A stretch of DNA of 49,520 nucleotides from Flavobacterium glaciei (GTDB lineage: Bacteria > Bacteroidota > Bacteroidia > Flavobacteriales > Flavobacteriaceae). Position numbers and translations under genes: made by a program. Where the stretch lies: positions 1-49,520 of the forward strand of contig NZ_QQBA01000018.1 in the NCBI RefSeq assembly GCF_003350545.1. Reading direction: 5' to 3'. The notes below the pieces were generated by a model. The model had not been told where the DNA came from, searched no databases, and worked only from the letters and a program-made list of their open reading frames with translations. Below, piece after piece: positions 1 to 7,971 of the stretch. Within the stretch, counting starts at the first letter, position 1. Each line of letters begins with the position of its first letter.

Positions 1-95
1 CGCTTATAACGGATGTTTAAAATCCTGTTATAAGCGTTTCTTTATTGTCTAAAAAACGACTCTAATCAAAATAAGCGAAGTTTTTCAGTGCCCTC
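1..95. repeat. 95-bp terminal inverted repeat, left copy
   Basis: Bases 1-95 are the exact reverse complement of bases 49426-49520, checked base by base. The outermost 36 bases fold on themselves: a 10-bp stem (CGCTTATAAC with GTTATAAGCG) extended by GGAT/ATCC around a small loop with one bulged T. Identity stops abruptly at base 95, where the two flanks become unrelated. The likeliest reading is a dispersed intergenic repeat at which an assembly broke. The core genes inside argue against a linear plasmid. No coding potential is seen in it. Confidence 0.95.
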
Positions 96-160
96 GCCGA
101 GGCAAATGGGATTTTTTTATTTATTGCGCTGAGACTAAAAACTGCTCACTGAAAATATAA

Positions 161-817
161 TTATTTATTTCCTTTTTCGAAATCAGCAACAAATTGTGCT
201 AATCCGATATCAGTCAATGGGTGTTTCAACAAGCCGTAAATTGCAGATAATGGTCCGGTCATTACATCAGCACCAATTTTTGCACAGTTTACAATATGCA
301 TCGTGTGACGCACCGAAGCAGCAAGAATTTGAGTTTCATAACCGTAGTTATCATAAATCAATCTGATTTCTTCAATCAAAGCCAATCCGTCCGTAGATAC
401 ATCATCTAAACGGCCTATGAATGGAGAAACATAAGTAGCTCCAGCTTTTGCAGCTAATAAAGCCTGTCCAGCCGAAAATACTAAAGTCACATTTGTTTTA
501 ATTCCTTTATCAGAAAAGTATTTAGCAGCCATAACTCCTTCTTTAGTCATAGGCAATTTTACCACGATTTGCTCGTGTAAATCCGCTAACTCTTCTCCTT
601 CTTTAATCATTCCGTCGTAATCCAAAGCATTAACTTCAGCACTTACGTCACCATCAACTAGGTTACAAATATCAACATAATGCTTCAAAATGCTGTTTTT
701 CCCAGTAATTCCTTCTTTAGCCATCAACGAAGGATTAGTTGTAACACCATCCAAAACGCCTAATGCCTGTGCTTCTTTAATCTGAGCTAAATTAGCCGTG
801 TCAATAAAAAATTTCAT
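161..817 (-). CDS. tal: Short (TalC-type) transaldolase
   Basis: This 218-aa class I aldolase of the transaldolase/fructose-6-phosphate aldolase family should act in the non-oxidative pentose phosphate pathway, moving a dihydroxyacetone unit through a Schiff base. The catalytic lysine is K87 in VVKLP, and the TTNPS motif near residue 26 is family-typical. The length fits the short subfamily. Two diagnostic spots read as transaldolase rather than aldolase: SAEV (E61), where E. coli FsaA has a Gln, and LVFSAGQ with Phe, where FsaA has Tyr. Automatic annotation often calls such genes fructose-6-phosphate aldolase. The gene lies downstream of the SDR gene on the same strand, but a structured repeat (852-938) sits between them, so it probably has its own promoter. 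Its 3' side runs into the window-edge repeat; a 9-bp inverted repeat (82-90 with 147-155) lies just past the stop. Confidence 0.9.
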   Translation of the reverse strand: MKFFIDTANLAQIKEAQALGVLDGVTTNPSLMAKEGITGKNSILKHYVDICNLVDGDVSAEVNALDYDGMIKEGEELADLHEQIVVKLPMTKEGVMAAKYFSDKGIKTNVTLVFSAGQALLAAKAGATYVSPFIGRLDDVSTDGLALIEEIRLIYDNYGYETQILAASVRHTMHIVNCAKIGADVMTGPLSAIYGLLKHPLTDIGLAQFVADFEKGNK

Positions 818-851
818 ATAATATAATTTAATTGTGTGTTTCTAATTCTTT

Positions 852-938
852 GGGCGTGACCCTTCGTAAAAACTTCGGGTCAGGCTTTCCGCTATATCCT
901 CGCTAAAAAGCGAGGGATGCCGCTTCAATCCTTCACGC
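852..938. repeat. Structured intergenic repeat with nested hairpins
   Basis: This 87-bp element lies between the SDR and transaldolase genes. An outer GCGTGA/TCACGC pair encloses two hairpins: GACCC paired with GGGTC, and a perfect CCTCGCT-AAAA-AGCGAGG stem. It is far more GC-rich than its surroundings. Together the stems make a three-way or cruciform-like fold. From memory, similar blocks ending in a GCCGCTTCAATCC-type motif occur between genes in Flavobacterium genomes, but I cannot verify that here. There is only one copy in this window. It could be a REP/MITE-like element or an RNA-level structure. Confidence 0.6.
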
Positions 939-953
939 AAATTTCGTGCAAAA

Positions 954-1757
954 TTACAACTTATAATGGTTCATCAGCATTTTTTCATATACTTTATCAG
1001 GTAAAATTCTCTTCAAAACAATTGATATTTTTTGCATAAAAACGCCCACTTTATAATGAATTTTAGGTTCTGGAGTTTGAATAATCTGATAAACCGCCTC
1101 GGCCATATCATTTGGATTACTGCCACTATCCACATGTTCATCCATTGTTTTCAATGTATTTCCGTATGGAGTTTCATAAGCCGAACCTTTTAAAACCGGA
1201 GCATGAAAACGTCCCGAAGCAATATTTGTGGCAAAATCACCAGGAGCCACATTGGTAATATGAATGCCAAACGATTTTACTTCCATTCGCAATGCTTCCG
1301 TGATAAGTTCTAAAGCCCCTTTTGAAGCAGAATAAACACTTCGGTATGGCAAGCCCATATAACCCGCAATCGATGTCACGTTAATAATCAAACCTGATTG
1401 TTGGGTTCGCATTTGTGGCAACACTGCTTTCATTACTTCAATTGGACCAAAAAGATTAGTCTCAAAATTATTCTTGATTTCCTGCATCGGAATTTCTTCC
1501 AATGGGCCAGTAATTCCCACACCGGCATTGTTTATAACAACATCAAGTCTTCCAGAAGTCGCAATCACTTTGGCAACAGCCGCATGAATAGAATCCGTAT
1601 CCCGAACATCTAAAACTACTAGAGGAAAAACCGAATTCAAAACTCGGTCAGGATTCCTACTGGTGCCATACACAACAAAACCTTTGTGATGCAAAAACTC
1701 TCCAATAGATTTTCCTATTCCTGAGGAACCTCCAGTTATTAGAACTACTTTATTCAT
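954..1757 (-). CDS. SDR family NAD(P)-dependent oxidoreductase
   Basis: This is a 267-aa classical short-chain dehydrogenase. Visible landmarks are the cofactor motif TGGSSGIG (residues 8-15), NNAG (76-79), the catalytic serine near residue 129 and the Y142-x3-K146 pair in VYSASK. The single Rossmann domain starts at residue 4 with no signal peptide, so it is cytoplasmic. The C-terminal third, with the NPNDMAEAVYQII stretch, resembles the broad group of oxidoreductases acting on lipids, steroids or small carbonyls. The substrate cannot be read from the sequence. The ATG start fits the family N-terminus (MNKVVLITGG). It is preceded on the same strand by the SRP RNA gene, which has its own promoter and U-run, so the two are probably separate transcription units. 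Confidence 0.88.
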   Translation of the reverse strand: MNKVVLITGGSSGIGKSIGEFLHHKGFVVYGTSRNPDRVLNSVFPLVVLDVRDTDSIHAAVAKVIATSGRLDVVINNAGVGITGPLEEIPMQEIKNNFETNLFGPIEVMKAVLPQMRTQQSGLIINVTSIAGYMGLPYRSVYSASKGALELITEALRMEVKSFGIHITNVAPGDFATNIASGRFHAPVLKGSAYETPYGNTLKTMDEHVDSGSNPNDMAEAVYQIIQTPEPKIHYKVGVFMQKISIVLKRILPDKVYEKMLMNHYKL

Positions 1758-1860
1758 GATTATTGCTATTGGTGATACGAAAGGTCCAAAAATAAAAAAA
1801 TCCTCCAGAAGGAAGACTATATAATGAATTGAATTTTTGTGAGGTAAATAAAATAAAAAA

Positions 1861-1954
1861 TGGCAAGCGACCTACATCGCACCGCTCAACCACGTACCCT
1901 TGCTATGTTCCCATCCTGGGGGAGTCTGCAGGAGCTGGTCGTGTAGGACTTGCC
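1861..1954 (-). ncRNA. ffs: Signal recognition particle RNA (4.5S-like, small type)
   Basis: On the minus strand a long hairpin has GGCAAG pairing with CTTGCC at its ends, then CCTAC with GTAGG. The apical part reads CCCCCAGGATGGGAACATAGCAAGGG in two halves around the loop, which matches SRP RNA domain IV: the Ffh-binding symmetric loop and a GNRA-like tip. The RNA would bind Ffh for co-translational membrane targeting. The last stem is followed directly by a T-run (T6 on the RNA strand, 1855-1860), which should act as its own terminator. The 5' end was placed about 5 nt below a TATATTTG box; the exact end is inferred. Confidence 0.9.
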
Positions 1955-1958
1955 GGTG

Positions 1959-1988
1959 CAAATATACAATCTTTTTATATTTTTGCAA
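1959..1988 (-). promoter_or_regulatory. Bacteroidetes-type promoter of the SRP RNA
   Basis: Read on the minus strand, TTG (1986-1988) is followed after 19 bases by TATATTTG (1959-1966), matching the Bacteroidetes consensus TTG-N19/20-TAnnTTTG. The distance places transcription start near 1954, exactly where the terminal SRP stem begins. Confidence 0.75.
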
Positions 1989-2042
1989 GAGCTTTAATCA
2001 TTAAAAATAACGTTGTATATTGGGGTATCAAAAATAAAAACC

Positions 2043-3119
2043 ATGAAAAATTATAACTTCCTATCTATCATTTTATTAGGAATCACTTTAGCAAGTTGCA
2101 ACGAAACAAAAAAAGGCGAAAATACTTTATTTACCTTTGATAATTCCAAATTTAAGGAACAATATAACCCACAAGAGTCCCTTACTTTCGAAATTTTGAA
2201 CTCCAATTCGAAAACAATAGACAGCGTTGTGTATTATGTAAATGACAAAAAAATTGGTTCAAAAAAAGGAGTTGAAAAATTATCTTTTGAATTGAAAGAA
2301 CAAAAATTGGGATATCAAAACCTAAAAGCTTTAGTCTTTTATGAAGGACAATCTTCCGAAGCTACCACAAGAGTAGAATTAGTTTCAAACATTCAGCCAA
2401 AATTATTAAAATACACCATCGTAAATACGTATCCGCACGATATTCAAGCATACACGCAAGGGTTAGAATTTTACCGTGACACACTGTATGAAGGAACTGG
2501 AAACGGCTCAGGAAATAGTACCGGAATAAAAGGAATCTCAAGTTTAAGAAAAACAAATTATAAAACTGGAGAAGTTTATAAAAAAGTGGAATTGGAAGAC
2601 AAATATTTTGGCGAAGGGATTACGATTCTAAATAATAAAATATACCAATTAACGTGGCAAAATAATGAAGGATATGTTTACAATGCAGATACTTTCAAAA
2701 AAGAAAAAACGTTTACCTATTTCAAAGCAATTGAAGGTTGGGGATTAACTAATGACGGAAAATATCTTTATCAATCTGATGGTACGGAAAAAATTTGGAT
2801 ATTAGATCCAACCACCTTTAAAGAAGTAGATTACTTGAACGTTTATTCATTCGAAACAAAAATAAAAGCTATCAATGAACTCGAATGGATTGACGGTAAA
2901 ATTTATGGAAATGTATACCAAAAAGACGCAATTGCTGTCATCAATCCTAAAAACGGAGCAGTCGAAGCAATTATCAATCTTGCCGATTTAAAGAATAAAA
3001 TAACTCAATTACCGGATACGGATGTCCTAAACGGAATTGCCTACAACCAAAAAACAAAAACCATTTTTGTTACCGGTAAAAATTGGGACAAAATGTTTGA
3101 AATCAAAATTTCAGAGTAA
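2043..3119 (+). CDS. Glutaminyl-peptide cyclotransferase, lipoprotein
   Basis: The protein belongs to the plant-type glutaminyl cyclase family (Glu_cyclase_2, five-bladed beta-propeller), which converts N-terminal Gln to pyroglutamate on exported proteins. The start was moved to the ATG at 2043, giving 358 aa; the frame opens at a TTG 30 bases upstream, but only the ATG gives a clean lipoprotein signal ending LLGITLASC, with C19 as the lipidation site. Residues 30-120 look like an Ig-like beta domain. The propeller follows, with family landmarks YPHD, QGLEF, GTGxxG, ELEWIDGKIYGNVY and NGIAY. It is probably anchored in the periplasm or outer membrane. hutI follows after 12 bp and may be co-transcribed. 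The gene starts about 90 bp from the divergent SRP RNA. Confidence 0.9.
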   Translation: MKNYNFLSIILLGITLASCNETKKGENTLFTFDNSKFKEQYNPQESLTFEILNSNSKTIDSVVYYVNDKKIGSKKGVEKLSFELKEQKLGYQNLKALVFYEGQSSEATTRVELVSNIQPKLLKYTIVNTYPHDIQAYTQGLEFYRDTLYEGTGNGSGNSTGIKGISSLRKTNYKTGEVYKKVELEDKYFGEGITILNNKIYQLTWQNNEGYVYNADTFKKEKTFTYFKAIEGWGLTNDGKYLYQSDGTEKIWILDPTTFKEVDYLNVYSFETKIKAINELEWIDGKIYGNVYQKDAIAVINPKNGAVEAIINLADLKNKITQLPDTDVLNGIAYNQKTKTIFVTGKNWDKMFEIKISE

Positions 3120-3131
3120 TTATCAAAGAAA

Positions 3132-4370
3132 ATGACAACATTAATCATCAATATAAAAGAGTTACTTCAGGTTCGGGAAACAGCTAAAGCTAAAGTTTCT
3201 GGTGCCGAAATGGCTATTCTTTCAACGATTAAAAATGCCTTTTTAGTAATTGAAGACAATTTGATTGCTGATTTTGGTGCTATGGAGAATTTACCTCCAA
3301 TACATGCTGATAAAACGATTGATGCCACTGGAAAAATGGTTTTGCCATCTTGGTGTGACAGTCATACTCATATTGTTTATGCCGGTAATAGAGAACAAGA
3401 ATTTGTCGATCGAATCAATGGTTTGACGTATGAAGAAATCGCCAATCGAGGCGGTGGAATCCTAAATTCAGCTAAAAAACTCAACGAAACTACAGAAGAA
3501 GAAATCTACCAACAATCCAGAGCGCGACTGGAAGAAGTCATGCGTTTGGGAACCGGAGCAGTAGAAATAAAATCAGGTTATGGATTAACAGTTGATGGAG
3601 AATTGAAAATACTTCGTGTGATACAGCGCTTAGCTCAAAATTATCCCATTACCATAAAAGCAACTTTTTTAGGTGCTCACGCATTTCCATTGGAATACAA
3701 AGAAAATCATAAAGGTTACATTGATTTAATAATTAATGAAATGCTTCCTGAAATTACTAAAAATAAACTGGCAGATTTCATCGATGTATTTTGTGAAACG
3801 GGTTATTATTCTGTTGAAGAAACCCAGCAAATTATGGAGGCCGGAATTCAATTTGGCTTAAAGCCAAAGATTCACGTTAATCAGTTCAACTCAATTGGCG
3901 GAATTCAAGCTGGCATTAAATATAATGCGCTTTCCGTGGATCATCTAGAAGTAATGAAACCCGTAGATATTGAAGCATTAAAAAATACCGAGACAATGCC
4001 CGTTGCATTACCATCATGTTCTTACTTTTTGAGTATTCCTTACACTCCAGCAAGAGAAATGATTGCGGCTGGACTTCCTCTCGCTTTGGCCACGGATTAC
4101 AATCCAGGTTCTACTCCATCAGGAAATATGAATTTTGTTGTAGCTACTGCATGCATCAAAATGAAAATGACTCCTGAAGAGGCCATCAATGCAGCCACAA
4201 TAAATGGAGCTTATGCAATGGGAATTTCTAAAACTCACGGAAGCATCACCATTGGTAAAAAAGCTAATCTAATTATTACGAAACCTATTCCTTCCTACTA
4301 TCAAATACCTTACGCTTTTGGAAGTAATTTAATTGATACTGTTTTGATTGAAGGTGAAATAATTTCATAA
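3132..4370 (+). CDS. hutI: Imidazolonepropionase
   Basis: This 412-aa amidohydrolase opens the ring of 4-imidazolone-5-propionate to N-formimino-L-glutamate, the third step of histidine breakdown. The metal ligands H78 and H80 lie in the DSHTH motif. Further family signatures are IKSGYG, the His of GAHAFP, KIHVNQF and the metal/catalytic Asp in LATDYNPG. The length fits HutI (about 405-415 aa). There is no signal peptide, so it is cytoplasmic. The gene is 12 bp downstream of the glutaminyl cyclase and ends in a strong bidirectional terminator. The next pathway enzyme, formimidoylglutamase, lies at 5409-6440 on the same strand but beyond an opposite-strand gene, so the two are not one simple operon. 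hutH and hutU are not in the window. Confidence 0.95.
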   Translation: MTTLIINIKELLQVRETAKAKVSGAEMAILSTIKNAFLVIEDNLIADFGAMENLPPIHADKTIDATGKMVLPSWCDSHTHIVYAGNREQEFVDRINGLTYEEIANRGGGILNSAKKLNETTEEEIYQQSRARLEEVMRLGTGAVEIKSGYGLTVDGELKILRVIQRLAQNYPITIKATFLGAHAFPLEYKENHKGYIDLIINEMLPEITKNKLADFIDVFCETGYYSVEETQQIMEAGIQFGLKPKIHVNQFNSIGGIQAGIKYNALSVDHLEVMKPVDIEALKNTETMPVALPSCSYFLSIPYTPAREMIAAGLPLALATDYNPGSTPSGNMNFVVATACIKMKMTPEEAINAATINGAYAMGISKTHGSITIGKKANLIITKPIPSYYQIPYAFGSNLIDTVLIEGEIIS

Positions 4371-4399
4371 AAAAAGAGGAACAGTACGTTCCTCTTTTT
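4371..4399. terminator. Bidirectional intrinsic terminator
   Basis: A perfect 12-bp stem, AAAAAGAGGAAC with GTTCCTCTTTTT, closes a 5-base loop. It has T-runs on both strands and sits between the convergent ends of hutI and the coiled-coil gene. Confidence 0.85.
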
Positions 4400-4419
4400 G
4401 TTGTTTTATAATATAATGA

Positions 4420-5307
4420 CTATCTCAGTTCAAAACTTGTTTTAGAAACTAAAACATCTTTATCAAAAATATTGATAAAATAAGTTCCTTTAGCAAAATC
4501 TTTTCCTCTTAAATCTTCCGATACTTGGATTGTTTTATTTTCATATTTTACATTAGTTAGAAAACTATATGTTAAAGTATTCTCTCCAAAATTTTCAGTT
4601 CTCTTATCGCCTAAAACATTATTTTTACTGTCAATTACTTGAACGTAATATGTTTTATCTCCTGATTTAGCAATTTGATTTTCGGCAATTGTAAAGTTAA
4701 TTCTAAGAACATCAGCTCTACTTGCTTTATCAGTTTCGATTTGTTTTCCTGAACTTCTTAATTTAAATGCAGAACCTCTAGTGTTTAAAACCGTTAATTT
4801 TGAACCAATTTCAACTGTTCTTGCTAGTTCATCATTTTGACCAGTTAATGCTTCAACATTCTTTTTTGTTTCTCCTAAAACCACTATCGTACTGTCACGT
4901 TGTGAAGTTAGTGTTGTATTTGCCTTTTTTAGGTTATCATTTTCAGCCATTAAAACTTTCATATTACCTTGTAAAGCGTTGAATTGCGTTTTGTATTTAG
5001 CTAATGACGCTACATCACCTTTTGATTTACTTAAATCAGACATTAATTTAACCACTTTATCTCTTTCTTGAATTAACTCTTCTGACATTGATGTGTTCTC
5101 TGCAATAGCAGCATCATAAGTTGATTTTAATTCTTGTAAATCTTGCATAACTGATTCTTTTTCAGTTAAAGTAGTTTTCAATTCTGTTTTTACGATTTCG
5201 GTATCTGAAGTCATTTTAAAAATATAAACTAAACTTCCCACTAATAAAATAGCTAATACTGCTACAACCGCTTTTAGACCTGAACTGTTTTTTTGATTTT
5301 CCATCAT
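4420..5307 (-). CDS. Membrane-anchored coiled-coil protein of unknown function
   Basis: This 295-aa protein has one membrane segment (about residues 12-31) directly after a short cytoplasmic start, then a long heptad-rich coiled coil (about 40-170). The C-terminal 110 residues look like a small beta domain: ITIA-type strands, YYVQVIDSKNN, and GTYFINIFDK near the end. The layout suggests an inner-membrane protein reaching into the periplasm. I do not recognise a named family. It is encoded against the grain between hutI and hutG, so it should be transcribed separately. Two adjacent ATGs (5302 and 5305) could both serve as the start. A structural or envelope-spanning role is only a guess from the fold. 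Confidence 0.75.
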   Translation of the reverse strand: MMENQKNSSGLKAVVAVLAILLVGSLVYIFKMTSDTEIVKTELKTTLTEKESVMQDLQELKSTYDAAIAENTSMSEELIQERDKVVKLMSDLSKSKGDVASLAKYKTQFNALQGNMKVLMAENDNLKKANTTLTSQRDSTIVVLGETKKNVEALTGQNDELARTVEIGSKLTVLNTRGSAFKLRSSGKQIETDKASRADVLRINFTIAENQIAKSGDKTYYVQVIDSKNNVLGDKRTENFGENTLTYSFLTNVKYENKTIQVSEDLRGKDFAKGTYFINIFDKDVLVSKTSFELR

Positions 5308-5381
5308 TTAACTTATTTTAATTTATTTCACAAATTTAACAATATATAACCACCTAACAACGTAAGTTGACGTAATTATAT

Positions 5382-5389
5382 TATTTTTG
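5382..5389 (+). promoter_or_regulatory. Putative -7 box for hutG
   Basis: TATTTTTG matches TAnnTTTG and lies 20 bp before the ATG at 5409. No properly spaced -33 TTG was seen, so support is partial. Confidence 0.35.
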
Positions 5390-5408
5390 AAAAAAAATAT
5401 TTTTGTTA

Positions 5409-6440
5409 ATGGAAAAAATCATCCCGTTTACCATCAAAGACCTTGCTAAAATTACAAACCATAGAAGTGGTGAAATAAAATTTGGTGAGAAAATGATAAC
5501 TGTTCCAAAAGATACTGATTCATTAGAGTTTTTAAAAACTTGTGAAGCAAAATATGTTTTGTTTGGCATTCCTGAAGATATAGGTATTAGAGCTAATTAT
5601 GGCAGACCGGGTGCAGCTTCAGCATGGGATAGCGCCATCAAAAGTATTGCTAATATTCAGCACAATCGCTTTTGTAAAGGAAGCCAACTTTTTGTTTTAG
5701 GACAATTAAATGTTAGTGCCGAAATGAAGGAAGTAGAACATTTAGATTTTAATGATATTGATGACCGCTCAAAATTGAGTCAGTTAGTTGAAAAAATTGA
5801 TAAAGATGTTTCTCACATTATTTTTAATATTATAAAACTAGGCAAAATTCCTATAATTATTGGAGGCGGACATAATAATTCCTATGGAAATATAAAAGGA
5901 ACAGCACTTGCTAAAGGGAAACCTATTAATGCTGTAAACTTTGACGCACATTCTGATTTTAGAATTTTAGAAGGACGTCACAGTGGTAATGGCTTTTCAT
6001 ATGCTTATGAAGAAGGCTTTTTAAAGAAATATTTTATTTTTGGTTTACATGAAAATTATACTTCCAAGAATGTACTAGACATCATAAAAAAAATAGAAGA
6101 TCGGGTGCGCTACAACACTTACGATAGCATAAACATTAGAAAAGAAAAAGATTTCAATCAAGAAATGGCATTAGCTTTAGAATTTATAAATGACGATTTT
6201 TTTGGAATTGAGATAGACCTTGATTCGATTCCTAATATCGCTTGTAGTGCCATGACTTTTAGTGGTTTCTCAGTAGAACAACTAAGACAATTTATATCCT
6301 ATTTTGCAAAAAATAAAAATGCAGCCTATTTGCATATTTGCGAAGGCGCACCGGATTTAGGTGAAGAAAAAAACAACCATTTAATAGGTAAACTAATAGG
6401 ATATTTAGTAACTGATTTTATTAAAACCAATATTACATAG
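5409..6440 (+). CDS. hutG: Formimidoylglutamase (arginase-family hydrolase)
   Basis: The product is a 343-aa member of the arginase/ureohydrolase superfamily. The binuclear Mn site is visible as GGGH (H155), NFDAHSDFR (D179, H181, D183) and IEIDLD (D270, D272). Together with hutI upstream this points to hydrolysis of N-formimino-L-glutamate to glutamate and formamide, closing the histidine pathway. The substrate call rests on that context; arginase or agmatinase activity cannot be excluded by motifs alone. The ATG at 5409 is preferred over a TTG two codons upstream. The gene is divergent from the coiled-coil gene, with about 100 bp between them holding a TAnnTTTG box. It has no signal peptide and is cytoplasmic. 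Confidence 0.85.
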   Translation: MEKIIPFTIKDLAKITNHRSGEIKFGEKMITVPKDTDSLEFLKTCEAKYVLFGIPEDIGIRANYGRPGAASAWDSAIKSIANIQHNRFCKGSQLFVLGQLNVSAEMKEVEHLDFNDIDDRSKLSQLVEKIDKDVSHIIFNIIKLGKIPIIIGGGHNNSYGNIKGTALAKGKPINAVNFDAHSDFRILEGRHSGNGFSYAYEEGFLKKYFIFGLHENYTSKNVLDIIKKIEDRVRYNTYDSINIRKEKDFNQEMALALEFINDDFFGIEIDLDSIPNIACSAMTFSGFSVEQLRQFISYFAKNKNAAYLHICEGAPDLGEEKNNHLIGKLIGYLVTDFIKTNIT

Positions 6441-6579
6441 TCTTTTTTATTGATGAATTTCTCATAAGTATTTATAGAAATTCTAACTCCAAATTCCATA
6501 TAAATTATCATCAAAAATAATAATACTATCTTTGCTACACTATCTATGTACTTAATGCATGATATTTAATACCAAAAAT

Positions 6580-7833
6580 ATGTTATTCGAAGATTTATCA
6601 CTTTCAAAAAGTATACAAAAAGCCGTATTTGAACAAGGCTATCTAAACCCTACTCCTATTCAAGAACAATCTATCCCAATTGTATTATCTGGAAAAGATT
6701 TAATAGGTTGTGCACAAACTGGAACTGGGAAAACTGCCGCGTTTGCAATTCCAATTATACATCAATTGCACCGAATTGTAGGTTCTTCAAAAAAAGCAAA
6801 ACAAATACGAGCTTTAGTAGTTACTCCTACAAGAGAATTAGCTGTCCAAATTGGTCAAAGCTTTGATACGTATGCAAAATATACAAACTTAACACAGCTT
6901 ACCATTTTTGGTGGAGTTTCACAAAATCCGCAAGTAGATACTTTAAAAAGTGGTATCGATATTTTGGTTGCAACTCCCGGAAGGTTACTTGATTTACACA
7001 AACAGGGCTTTATTGATTTAGACCATTTACATACTTTAGTTCTTGACGAAGCTGATCAGATGCTTGATATGGGATTTGTAAATGATGTAAAGAAAATTGT
7101 AAAGCTTACGCCAAAAAACAGACAAACATTATTTTTCTCAGCAACAATGCCAATCGCTATTCGGGAATTAGCCGAAATGTTTTTGACCGATCCTGCAACA
7201 GTAACCGTTTCGCCTGTTTCATCTACCGCCGAAAATGTAGAACAACGCGTTTATTTTGTTGAAAAAGGGGAAAAAAGAAACCTACTATATCATTTAATTA
7301 AAAATGAAAACCTATCCGATGTTTTGGTTTTCTCCAGAACAAAGCATGGCGCGGACAATGTTGTAAAAGCATTACGAAAAAACAATATTGCCGCTGAAGC
7401 TATTCATGGTGACAAATCACAAAATGCAAGGCAACGTGTTTTAGATGCTTTCAAAAACAAAGAAGTTGGTGTTCTCGTAGCTACCGATATAGCAGCTCGT
7501 GGAATTGATATTGACCAATTGCCCGTTGTAATTAATTTTGATTTACCTAATATTCCTGAAACGTATGTCCACCGCATAGGTAGAACTGGTCGTGCTGGAA
7601 ATGGCGGTATTGCAATCTCTTTTTGTAGTAAAGATGAACATACCTATTGGAAAGACATACAAAAACTAATAAAAGTCGATGTAAAAACGGTAAATGATCA
7701 TCCGTATCAATGGCATTCTGGAAGTCCAGAAATTGCTTCTGGTTCTCAACAAAAAAACTCAAACCGTAGCGGTGGAGCTCACAAATCAAGAAAATCTGAG
7801 GTTTCAAAACAAAATAAAAAGCGCTGGTATTAA
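6580..7833 (+). CDS. DEAD-box ATP-dependent RNA helicase, RhlE-like
   Basis: All core helicase motifs are present in order: the Q motif with PTPIQEQ (about residues 25-31), Walker A AQTGTGKT (45-52), PTRELA, GG, TPGR, DEAD in LDEADQMLD, SAT, and HRIGRTGRAG. The start was set to the second ATG (6580), because MLFEDLSLSK is the usual family beginning; an in-frame ATG 21 bp upstream would add seven residues. The protein is 417 aa and ends in a short Lys/Ser/Asn-rich basic tail suited to RNA binding. It should remodel RNA, for example during ribosome assembly or at low temperature. It appears monocistronic, with a large inverted repeat (7908-7966) about 75 bp past the stop. Confidence 0.92.
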   Translation: MLFEDLSLSKSIQKAVFEQGYLNPTPIQEQSIPIVLSGKDLIGCAQTGTGKTAAFAIPIIHQLHRIVGSSKKAKQIRALVVTPTRELAVQIGQSFDTYAKYTNLTQLTIFGGVSQNPQVDTLKSGIDILVATPGRLLDLHKQGFIDLDHLHTLVLDEADQMLDMGFVNDVKKIVKLTPKNRQTLFFSATMPIAIRELAEMFLTDPATVTVSPVSSTAENVEQRVYFVEKGEKRNLLYHLIKNENLSDVLVFSRTKHGADNVVKALRKNNIAAEAIHGDKSQNARQRVLDAFKNKEVGVLVATDIAARGIDIDQLPVVINFDLPNIPETYVHRIGRTGRAGNGGIAISFCSKDEHTYWKDIQKLIKVDVKTVNDHPYQWHSGSPEIASGSQQKNSNRSGGAHKSRKSEVSKQNKKRWY

Positions 7834-7907
7834 TTGTTTTTGAATTAACTATCACTAAGAAATTACCTTTCAACAAAAATAAATCACTCAATTAACAACA
7901 ATTTTTA

Positions 7908-7966
7908 TTGTCTTTAATCAAATTTACTTCAGAAATCATTAAATCATTAAATTTGATTAAAGACAA
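7908..7966. repeat. 19-bp perfect inverted repeat
   Basis: TTGTCTTTAATCAAATTTA (7908-7926) recurs perfectly inverted at 7948-7966 with a 21-base spacer, which itself holds the direct repeat ATCATTAAATCATTAAAT. It could act as a terminator or mRNA-end hairpin for the helicase gene, although there is no clean T-run. It could also be the remnant end of a small mobile element. Confidence 0.7.
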
Positions 7967-7971
7967 CATAA

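Noticed and set aside
1829..2056. 75-aa plus-strand ORF upstream of the glutaminyl cyclase
   Set aside because: It runs through the complement of the SRP RNA and lacks protein character; the RNA explains the conservation.
7547..7891. 114-aa minus-strand ORF over the end of the helicase gene
   Set aside because: Antisense to the conserved DEAD-box domain; no start context or family.
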